A DNA stretch of 11,712 nucleotides, from contig JAZRDJ010000063.1 in NCBI GenBank assembly GCA_045660245.1, positions 1 through 11,712 on the forward strand. The letters run 5' to 3'. Position 1 is the stretch's first letter. Each line of letters begins with the position of its first letter. Of the stretch, positions 1 to 5,014 are shown one piece after another. The translations under genes were made by a program, and so were the position numbers. The notes under the pieces are model-generated. The model ran no database searches. It was not told the origin of the DNA and was given only the letters and a program-made list of their open reading frames with translations. Source of the DNA: RGIG3872 sp045660245. GTDB lineage: Bacteria > Bacillota > Clostridia > Christensenellales > UBA1242.

Positions 1-18
1 CCGATGAACTACGCCCCT
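1..18 (-). tRNA. 5' end of a tRNA gene, probably tRNA-Trp (partial, runs off the left edge)
   Basis: Read on the minus strand from base 18, the sequence AGGGGCGTAGTTCATCGG fits the start of a tRNA: a seven-base acceptor strand AGGGGCG, then T8-A9, a D-stem strand GTTC, A14, and the GG of the D loop. The first 14 bases match, from memory, the start of Escherichia coli tRNA-Trp, and the AxCGG D-loop resembles Bacillus tRNA-Trp. The anticodon lies outside the window, so the amino acid is inferred from the acceptor and D-arm only. A consensus promoter ends about 20 bases upstream, which supports a real, highly expressed RNA gene transcribed leftward. Another tRNA with an AGGGGCG acceptor strand is the main alternative. 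Confidence 0.68.
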
Positions 19-38
19 ATTGATCGCTAACATGATCA

Positions 39-67
39 ATTATATCATGACAGCGAGTATTAGTCAA
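39..67 (-). promoter_or_regulatory. Promoter of the partial tRNA gene (-35 TTGACT, -10 TATAAT)
   Basis: On the minus strand, TTGACT (67-62) is followed after exactly 17 bases by TATAAT (44-39), with an extended -10 TG one base before it. This is five of six and six of six to the housekeeping sigma consensus. The start would fall near base 32, leaving a leader of about 14 bases before the tRNA acceptor strand, as expected for tRNA genes processed by RNase P. An inverted repeat CATGAT/ATCATG (31-36/44-49) brackets the -10 box. Confidence 0.8.
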
Positions 68-104
68 TTATACAATCAATAATTTTTGACAAAATATTTG
101 AAAA

Positions 105-395
105 TTAATCATCATGATCATTGCAATGACAATCATGTCCGCACTCGTGCTCACAGCACTCACATTCATCATCATCGTCAACAAGTCCCGCCATTTGATA
201 GAACGAATCAAGATCACTCCCCTCGCCTTGCAAAATCTTGTCAATGCCAATTTTTACAAAACCTTTCTCGTCAGTGTTGTATTCGTCAAGACACTTTCCA
301 CAGTTGTCACACCTTTTCTTTGGATCCAAATCACACATATCACATTCGCCACAATTGTTGCAAACTTTGGCATCTTCCAAAACACACATTTTCAT
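105..395 (-). CDS. Small cysteine-rich, probably metal-binding protein
   Basis: This 96-residue protein has 14 cysteines and I do not recognise it as a named family. Residues 4-35 hold eight cysteines in closely spaced CxxC/CxxCxxC patterns (C4, C12, C15, C18, C21, C29, C32, C35), separated by Asp, Asn, Gly and Lys. Residues 36-72 are cysteine-free and look like an ordinary folded linker. Residues 73-96 form a DDDD run followed by six cysteines (78, 80, 81, 85, 89, 91), four histidines (83, 87, 90, 94) and more Asp, which looks like a metal-chelating tail. It has no signal peptide or membrane segment, so it is probably cytoplasmic. Binding of zinc, another soft metal or an Fe-S cluster is inferred from composition only. 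The start is supported by AGGAG at 409-405, nine bases upstream. It has its own promoter and is divergent from lexA. No terminator is visible before the downstream tRNA promoter. Confidence 0.85.
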   Translation of the reverse strand: MKMCVLEDAKVCNNCGECDMCDLDPKKRCDNCGKCLDEYNTDEKGFVKIGIDKILQGEGSDLDSFYQMAGLVDDDDECECCEHECGHDCHCNDHDD

Positions 396-421
396 ATAGA
401 TTATCTCCTACTTATGTAAGT

Positions 422-450
422 ATTATATACCTTTTATTTTTATTTTTCAA
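422..450 (-). promoter_or_regulatory. Promoter of the Cys-rich protein gene
   Basis: On the minus strand, TTGAAA (450-445) and TATAAT (427-422) are separated by exactly 17 bases of A-rich sequence. The start would fall near base 415, about 20 bases before the ATG at 395. A short palindrome ACTTAtgTAAGT (410-421) sits directly after the -10 box, over the expected start, and could be an operator. The LexA-like palindrome at 475-490 lies 24 bases upstream of this -35 box. Confidence 0.78.
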
Positions 451-474
451 GCAAAAAGATAAATGTTGAGAGTT

Positions 475-490
475 TCAAACATTTGTTTGA
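475..490. promoter_or_regulatory. Candidate LexA operator (palindrome in the lexA promoter)
   Basis: The sequence TCAAACATTTGTTTGA is a perfect 6-4-6 inverted repeat. Its core CAAAC-N4-GTTTG has the layout of the Gram-positive LexA/DinR box (CGAAC-N4-GTTCG type), matching 11 of the 14 positions of CGAACRNRYGTTYC. The right arm overlaps the lexA -35 box (487-492), so bound repressor would block RNA polymerase, which is the usual autoregulation of lexA. Its use by this particular LexA is inferred. Confidence 0.6.
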
Positions 491-514
491 CAAATTTAAA
501 ATTTGTGATATCAT
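487..514 (+). promoter_or_regulatory. lexA promoter, start point at the ATG
   Basis: TTGACA (487-492) is followed after 16 bases by TATCAT (509-514), preceded by the extended -10 TG at 506-507. With normal spacing the transcript would start at about 520-522, that is, on the lexA ATG at 521. A second perfect palindrome, CAAATTT-A-AAATTTG (491-505), fills the spacer between the two boxes and could be another operator. Confidence 0.72.
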
Positions 515-520
515 ATTGCT

Positions 521-1126
521 ATGAGCAAAAATAACAACAATCCAGAAAAATTATTAAATTATATTATTTCATACAAAAACACAAATGGATTCACTCCATC
601 AATCCGAGAAATGTGTGAAGCCTTGAACTTGTCTTCAACGGCAACAATTTTTTATTACTTAAATATTCTTGAAAACACCGGAAAAATCCGCAAAACCAAC
701 CTCAAGAGCCGTGCAATAGAGATTATTGGCGAAAATGTAGATTTGCATTCAAACAAAATCCCACTTGTTGGTGTTGTGACTGCCGGAAAACCGATTCTTG
801 CTGTTGAAAATATTGAGAGTTATATTGACTTGCCAAAAGATTACTTCGCACATGACGGATCAAAAATGTTTGCACTCAAGGTCAAAGGAGACAGTATGAT
901 TGGAGCCGGAATCTTTGATGGCGACGAACTTGTTGTGAAACAGCAAAACACTGCCGAAAATGGTCAAATAGTAGTTGCACTCATTGACGACAGTGCAACA
1001 GTAAAAAGATTTTTCAAGCAAGATGATCACATCAAACTTGTGGCAGAAAATCAGGCATATGCCCCGATTGTCACAAAAGACGCAGTCGTACTTGGCATTG
1101 TTTGCGGACTCCTCCGCAAGTTTTGA
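521..1126 (+). CDS. lexA: LexA repressor (SOS regulator, self-cleaving)
   Basis: LexA represses DNA-damage genes and cleaves itself when RecA filaments form on single-stranded DNA. The 201 residues have the full family layout. The N-terminal winged helix-turn-helix spans about residues 8-70 and includes the TPSIREMCEALNLSS region and a recognition helix near 38-50. The cleavage site is Ala88-Gly89 in VVTAGKP. A C-terminal S24 peptidase-like domain follows, with catalytic Ser125 in GDSM and Lys162 in TVKRF. The Ala-Gly to Ser and Ser to Lys distances match those of E. coli LexA within two residues. The ATG at 521 has no Shine-Dalgarno sequence and sits where transcription should begin, so translation may be leaderless. 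A LexA-like palindrome overlaps the -35 box. The gene converges on the synthase gene through a shared terminator. Confidence 0.97.
   Translation: MSKNNNNPEKLLNYIISYKNTNGFTPSIREMCEALNLSSTATIFYYLNILENTGKIRKTNLKSRAIEIIGENVDLHSNKIPLVGVVTAGKPILAVENIESYIDLPKDYFAHDGSKMFALKVKGDSMIGAGIFDGDELVVKQQNTAENGQIVVALIDDSATVKRFFKQDDHIKLVAENQAYAPIVTKDAVVLGIVCGLLRKF
1102..1119 (+). other. GC-rich hairpin inside the lexA 3' end
   Basis: TTGCGGA (1102-1108) and TCCGCAA (1113-1119) form a perfect seven-base-pair stem with a CTCC loop, followed by GTTTT that runs into the TGA stop of lexA. It overlaps the last codons, so translating ribosomes would normally open it. The weak T tract makes it a poor terminator, but it could act as a 3' stabiliser or a first terminator of a tandem pair with the hairpin at 1136-1177. 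Confidence 0.4.
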
Positions 1127-1135
1127 TTTCAAAGC

Positions 1136-1177
1136 AAAAAAACACAGTGAAATAAATCACTGTGTTTTTTGTTTTTT
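1136..1177. terminator. Bidirectional rho-independent terminator between lexA and the synthase gene
   Basis: The stem CACAGTGA/TCACTGTG (1143-1150/1157-1164) encloses an AATAAA loop and is extended by A/T pairs. The plus strand reads into TTTTTTGTTTTTT, and the minus strand reads into a seven-base T run (1142-1136). It can therefore end both lexA from the left and the alpha-oxoamine synthase from the right. The minus-strand stop codon at 1178-1176 touches it. Confidence 0.9.
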
Positions 1178-2357
1178 ACATAACATTAAATTCTTTCAAC
1201 ACTTGCAAAATTTTGTCAGCGGCTTCATCCATCAAGTCTTCTGTGTGCGTTGCAGTATAACTTGTTCTGATCAAGCATTCTCCAACTGGAGTTGCTGGTG
1301 GAAGTACTGGATTGACATAAACACCTTCTTCAAAAAGTCTTTTGCAAACCATGAGAGTAATTTCTGGCTCGTATGTGTAAATTGCAATAATTGGCACTTC
1401 ACTATCTCTGAATTTAATTCCACGTTTTTTAAGTGCTTCTCTCATGTAGTTTGAAATGTGATGGAGATTTTTTCTTCTTTCTGGTTCAGTCTTGATGATC
1501 TCAAGAGCCTTTGAAGCAGCAGCCACACAACCAGGTGTGATTGACGCTGAAAAAATGAATGGGCGTGAATTATGTCTGATATACTCAGCAACTTCGTGCG
1601 AGCAAGCACAAAGACCACCAAGTGAAGCGAGTGATTTCGAGAATGTTCCGAAAATAATATCAACCTCGTCTTCAAGTCCAAAGTGCTCTCCTGTTCCTCT
1701 TCCGTTTTCACCCAAGATACCGAGAGCATGGGCATCATCAACCATGAGTCTTGCACCATACTTTTTCTTGAGTTCAACAAGTTTTGGAAGGTTGCAAATA
1801 TCTCCAGACATTGAGAACACTCCATCGGTCACGATCAAAATTCCGCGATCTTCAGGAACGTTTTTGAGTTTGTTTTCAAGATCTTCCATATCATTGTGAT
1901 TATATCTCACCATATCGCCATATGAAAGTCTGATCGCATCATAAATTGATGCGTGATTTTCTTTGTCACAAAGCACCACATCATGGCGTCCAACAATTGC
2001 TGAAATAATTCCAAGATTTGTTTGAAATCCCGTACTCATGATGATGCAGTCTTCTTTGTGCAAAAATTCTGCAAGATCTTTTTCAAGTTTCAAATGTCCA
2101 ACAGTTGTTCCATTCAAAAATCTTGATCCAGAACAACCTGTTCCAAACTCGTTTGTTGCGTCAACAGCAGCCTTGATTACTTCAGGGTGACCTGTGAGCC
2201 CCAAATAATTGTTTGAGCCGATCATAATTTCACGTTTGCCTTCCATTTCAACAACAATATCTTGCTTTGATTCAAGCGCGTGGAAATATGGGTATATCCC
2301 TGCTTCTTTTGCTTTTGATGCCATGCTTTCTTCAGAGCATTTTTTAAAAATATCCAT
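1176..2357 (-). CDS. PLP-dependent alpha-oxoamine synthase, serine palmitoyltransferase-like
   Basis: Enzymes of this family condense an amino acid with an acyl-CoA or acyl-ACP with loss of CO2. Members make sphingoid bases (Spt), 8-amino-7-oxononanoate (BioF), aminoketobutyrate (Kbl) or aminolevulinate. The 393 residues keep the fold type I active site: His135 that stacks on PLP (NHASIYD), Asp207 and His210 in VDDAH, and Schiff-base Lys241 in TFSKS. The spacing of 34 between Asp207 and Lys241 equals that of Kbl. Three segments, GSRFLNGT (77-84), TFSKSLASLGG (238-248) and PPATPVG (353-359), resemble bacterial serine palmitoyltransferase more than BioF (TFGK) or Kbl (TLGK). The start at 2357 has AGAGG eight bases upstream. 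An in-frame ATG at 2420 lies upstream of the promoter -10 box and is rejected. No biotin gene or threonine dehydrogenase gene is nearby, while an acyltransferase gene is divergent. The exact substrate is unproven. Confidence 0.93.
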   Translation of the reverse strand: MDIFKKCSEESMASKAKEAGIYPYFHALESKQDIVVEMEGKREIMIGSNNYLGLTGHPEVIKAAVDATNEFGTGCSGSRFLNGTTVGHLKLEKDLAEFLHKEDCIIMSTGFQTNLGIISAIVGRHDVVLCDKENHASIYDAIRLSYGDMVRYNHNDMEDLENKLKNVPEDRGILIVTDGVFSMSGDICNLPKLVELKKKYGARLMVDDAHALGILGENGRGTGEHFGLEDEVDIIFGTFSKSLASLGGLCACSHEVAEYIRHNSRPFIFSASITPGCVAAASKALEIIKTEPERRKNLHHISNYMREALKKRGIKFRDSEVPIIAIYTYEPEITLMVCKRLFEEGVYVNPVLPPATPVGECLIRTSYTATHTEDLMDEAADKILQVLKEFNVM

Positions 2358-2394
2358 AAAGTATACCTCTTGATTTGTAAAATTTGGTACTGAT

Positions 2395-2403
2395 ATTATA
2401 TCA
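2395..2403 (-). promoter_or_regulatory. Extended -10 promoter of the alpha-oxoamine synthase gene
   Basis: On the minus strand, TGATATAAT (2403-2395) is a full extended -10 element. The -35 region, TTAGGT or TAGGTG near 2424-2418, is poor. The start would fall near 2388, giving a leader of about 30 bases with AGAGG before the ATG at 2357. The -10 box lies inside a perfect palindrome TGATATTATATCA (2391-2403, plus strand), which could be a repressor site or chance in AT-rich DNA. Confidence 0.65.
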
Positions 2404-2504
2404 TTTTGATAGTATTTCACCTAATATTTTACAACTTTTTCCAAAATATAAAAAAATTTTATATAAATGGCACAATTTTTTCATTTTTTGTATTGCATAT
2501 ATTT

Positions 2505-2513
2505 TGTTATAAT
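2505..2513 (+). promoter_or_regulatory. Extended -10 promoter of the acyltransferase gene
   Basis: TGTTATAAT (2505-2513) is a full extended -10 element. No good -35 box stands at 16-18 bases upstream, where the sequence is a T run. The start would fall near 2520, about 28 bases before the ATG at 2548. The promoter is back-to-back with that of the synthase gene, the two -10 boxes being about 105 bases apart. Confidence 0.65.
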
Positions 2514-2547
2514 AAACGCGAAAATCCAAGGAGTGAATCAAAAAATA

Positions 2548-3729
2548 ATGAAAGTAAAAAAAAGTCACACTGTTTGGAACAAATTAGTGAGATGCGTTCT
2601 CACACCTGTTCTCAAAAAGAAATTCAACATTAAACTTGAAAAAAGTGAAATCCGTGCACCATTTTTGGTTCTTGCAAATCACACAACTGATTACGACGCT
2701 TTTTTCATTGCAAAATCATTCAAGGATCATATTTACTTTGTAATGAGCGACCACGTATCTTCAATTCCAGTTGCTGGTAAACTCATCGGACACCTTGTGT
2801 CACCAATCCCAATCACAAAATCAACTGTTGATGCAACAACGGCAAGACATATCATGCAAGTCACCAAAGCCGGAGGCGCTGTTGGAATTTTCCCAGAAGG
2901 TAACAAATCATTCGCTGGTTCCATGAGCAAGATGAAATCATCAATTGCAAAACTCGTCAAAAAACTCAAGGTTCCAGTAATTCTCTACAACATTGAAGGC
3001 GGATACCTTTCTTCCCCACGTTGGTCAAAAGAAAAAAGACTTGGAGAAGTTCGTGGCAAGATCAAAAAAGTGCTTCAACCTGAAGATTATGAAACCATGT
3101 CAAACGACGATCTTTTCAAGATTATTGAGGAAAATCTTTACGTTAATGCCTATGATATTCAAGAGCAAGAAAAAAGGATTTTTGACGGCAAAAATCTTGC
3201 CGAAAACATTGAGTCATTCATGTATGTTTGCCCTGAATGCAAATCAATGTCGTCGCTTGTTGGCGAATGCAACATGGTGAAATGTAAAAACTGTGATTAT
3301 CACGCGGAATTCACATCTTTTGGTTATCTTGACGGTGGACCATTTTCAAGACTTGACAAATATGACGAATGGCTAAAAAATTATGTAAACTCTCTTGATT
3401 TTTCTGAAACCAGTGAACAAGACATTATCACAACTGATGACGGTTTTGAAATTTTCACAAAACACAACAATTACAAAAACAAATTTGTTGGAAATTTCAA
3501 CATTGTGCTTTACAAAAATCGTCTTGAATTTGTCGCAACTGACAAGAAATCAGAAAGTTTCACTCTCCCACTGGATTCAATCGATGGATACGGAATCGAA
3601 GGCATGAACGGCCTCCAAATTTCATGCAAGGACGGCAGAGTCCTTAGGACAAAAAATTCAAAGCCAATCAGTGCCCTCAAATACACAAACTTAATTTCAA
3701 AAATAACTGGTCTTGAAATGAAGTTTTAA
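2548..3729 (+). CDS. PlsC-type phospholipid acyltransferase with C-terminal zinc ribbon
   Basis: The N-terminal half is a lysophospholipid-acyltransferase (PlsC/LPLAT) domain, a family that moves an acyl chain onto glycerol phosphate, lysophospholipid or a related acceptor at the inner membrane face. The 393 residues show the HX4D catalytic box at His45-Asp50 (NHTTDYD) and the FPEG box at 115-118. Beyond the roughly 200-residue catalytic part come a zinc ribbon (CPEC 228-231 and CKNC 246-249, with an extra Cys241) and a beta-strand-rich C-terminus from about 310 to 393 that may be PH/GRAM-like. These additions make it longer than a typical PlsC of about 200-250 residues. No strong transmembrane segment is visible. 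The ATG at 2548 follows AAGGAG at 2528-2533 with a rather long 14-base gap. The in-frame ATG at 2467 lies upstream of the promoter and is rejected. It is divergent from the synthase gene, which suggests a shared lipid role. The acceptor substrate is unknown. Confidence 0.9.
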   Translation: MKVKKSHTVWNKLVRCVLTPVLKKKFNIKLEKSEIRAPFLVLANHTTDYDAFFIAKSFKDHIYFVMSDHVSSIPVAGKLIGHLVSPIPITKSTVDATTARHIMQVTKAGGAVGIFPEGNKSFAGSMSKMKSSIAKLVKKLKVPVILYNIEGGYLSSPRWSKEKRLGEVRGKIKKVLQPEDYETMSNDDLFKIIEENLYVNAYDIQEQEKRIFDGKNLAENIESFMYVCPECKSMSSLVGECNMVKCKNCDYHAEFTSFGYLDGGPFSRLDKYDEWLKNYVNSLDFSETSEQDIITTDDGFEIFTKHNNYKNKFVGNFNIVLYKNRLEFVATDKKSESFTLPLDSIDGYGIEGMNGLQISCKDGRVLRTKNSKPISALKYTNLISKITGLEMKF

Positions 3730-3749
3730 AACAGAATTAATTTGAACAT

Positions 3750-3785
3750 AAAAAAAGAATGTCACAAAATTGACATTCTTTTTTT
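3750..3785. terminator. Bidirectional rho-independent terminator between the acyltransferase gene and ynbB
   Basis: The stem AGAATGTCA/TGACATTCT (3756-3764/3771-3779) has a CAAAAT loop and is flanked by an A run (3750-3756) on the left and a T run (3779-3785) on the right. On either strand the hairpin is followed by a T tract of about seven. It ends the acyltransferase transcript and the long minus-strand mia/mut operon, directly abutting the TAG stop of ynbB at 3788-3786. Confidence 0.9.
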
Positions 3786-5012
3786 CTAGCCTTTTGCTTT
3801 CACAAACTCAATTGCAAAGAGTTTGACGTGTTCATATGTGATGCCACCTTGAATGTAAAGTGTATATGGCGATCTTATTGGTGCATCACAAGAAAACTCG
3901 ATTGATCCACCTTGAATAAATGTTCCTGCAGCCATAATTACTTGGTTTGAGTAACCCGGCATATCCCATGGGAATGGCACCACATTGCTGTCGATCGGTG
4001 AGTATGATTGCACAAGCCTTGCCATTTCAATCAAATCATCAGAAGTGTCAAATGTGATGTTTCTGATAATGTCATAAGGATAATCGCTTGATGCTGGGTA
4101 ACTTTTGTATCCTAGTTTTTCAGCAACCTTTCCAATGAGTGCACTACCTTTGAGCGCACCACCAACAACGTGTGGAGCAAAAAAGAGACCTTGGAAAAAT
4201 GGCGTGTAACTTGCGTTGTATGAACCAACCTCGCTTCCGAGTGTTGGTGTTGTGAGACGTCTTGCAACAAGGTCAACATACTTCTTCTTCCCCACAATAT
4301 ATCCACCAGTTGGTGCCAATCCTCCGCCCGGATTTTTGATGAGAGAACCAGCCATGAGGTCTGCACCAACTTCAGTTGGTTCTATTGTTTGAACGAACTC
4401 ACCATAACAGTTGTCAACAAAAATGCACGCTGTCTTGTTGACTTCTCTGATTTTTGCAATAATTTCAGCAATTTTTTCAACGCTCAATGCTTGCCTCTCG
4501 GCATACCCGCGAGAACGTTGAATCAAAATGAGTTTTGGATTGCATGTCGCAAGTTTTTCACAAATTCCTTTTTCGTCAAAATTATCACCAATGAGGTCAA
4601 CTTTGTCATATGTTATGCCATAATCCTTGAGCGACCCAATGTCTTCGCCATGAATGCAATCCATGAGCGTGTCATATGGATCACCAGACACTGCAAGCAT
4701 CAAGTCACCTGGACGCAAAATCCCAAACAAGCACGCAGCAATTGCATGAGTTCCACAAGTGATGAGTGGACTCACAACAGCATCTTCAGCACGCATAATT
4801 TTTGCAAACAATTCAGAAAGTTTTGGCCTTGCAATATCTTCATAACCATAACCAGATGAGCCTTGCATATGTCTCAAAGCAACCTCACTTTCTCTGAATG
4901 CATCCAAAACCTTTTTTTGATTGAAAAGCACAACTTCATCAATGGTTTTGTAGAGTTCACTCAATTCTCTTTCTGATTCTTCAACCAAATTTTTTGCTTG
5001 TAATTCGTTCAT
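3786..5012 (-). CDS. ynbB: PLP-dependent methionine gamma-lyase-like protein, YnbB ('aluminium resistance') family
   Basis: This is a fold type I PLP enzyme of the Cys/Met metabolism superfamily, in the group annotated as YnbB or aluminium resistance protein; the physiological reaction of the group is poorly defined. In the 408 residues, the cofactor phosphate region is near TCGTHA (85-90), Asp200 in IFVDNCYGE should contact the pyridine nitrogen, and Lys226 in SLIKNPGGG should form the Schiff base. The conserved glycine-rich NPGGGLAPTGGYIVG stretch and the C-terminal GGSIEFSCDAPIR segment are typical of the group. The start at 5012 is chosen because GGGAG (5024-5020) lies seven bases before it, while the ATG two codons upstream is only one base from that site. 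It is the last gene of the operon, two bases after the miaA stop and right before a terminator. Confidence 0.9.
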   Translation of the reverse strand: MNELQAKNLVEESERELSELYKTIDEVVLFNQKKVLDAFRESEVALRHMQGSSGYGYEDIARPKLSELFAKIMRAEDAVVSPLITCGTHAIAACLFGILRPGDLMLAVSGDPYDTLMDCIHGEDIGSLKDYGITYDKVDLIGDNFDEKGICEKLATCNPKLILIQRSRGYAERQALSVEKIAEIIAKIREVNKTACIFVDNCYGEFVQTIEPTEVGADLMAGSLIKNPGGGLAPTGGYIVGKKKYVDLVARRLTTPTLGSEVGSYNASYTPFFQGLFFAPHVVGGALKGSALIGKVAEKLGYKSYPASSDYPYDIIRNITFDTSDDLIEMARLVQSYSPIDSNVVPFPWDMPGYSNQVIMAAGTFIQGGSIEFSCDAPIRSPYTLYIQGGITYEHVKLFAIEFVKAKG

Positions 5013-5014
5013 AA

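Noticed and set aside
67..72. Second TATAAT on the minus strand overlapping the tRNA -35 box
   Set aside because: No -35 element lies at an acceptable distance (TTGTCA is only 14 bases away), and the neighbouring promoter is far better.
84..94. Terminator after the Cys-rich gene (TTTTG-A-CAAAA)
   Set aside because: The stem is only five base pairs with one G-C pair, has a one-base loop and lacks a proper T tract. It is not a credible terminator.
86..469. Plus-strand open frames over the Cys-rich gene and its promoter
   Set aside because: They are antisense shadows with no ribosome binding site, have His/Cys-rich nonsense composition mirrored from the real gene, and run through the Cys-rich gene's promoter (422-450).
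2358..2420. N-terminal extension of the synthase to the ATG at 2420
   Set aside because: The extension contains the extended -10 promoter, lacks a ribosome binding site, and adds residues with no family match. AGAGG lies correctly before 2357.
2361..2424. FapR- or FabT-like fatty-acid regulator site in the synthase leader or promoter
   Set aside because: TTTGATA-like and GTAC-containing pieces are present, but neither gives a full two-sided match to the known operators as I recall them.
2467..2547. Hydrophobic N-terminal extension of the acyltransferase that would look like a membrane anchor
   Set aside because: It spans the TGTTATAAT promoter, so it would be upstream of the transcript start. 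AAGGAG supports the ATG at 2548.
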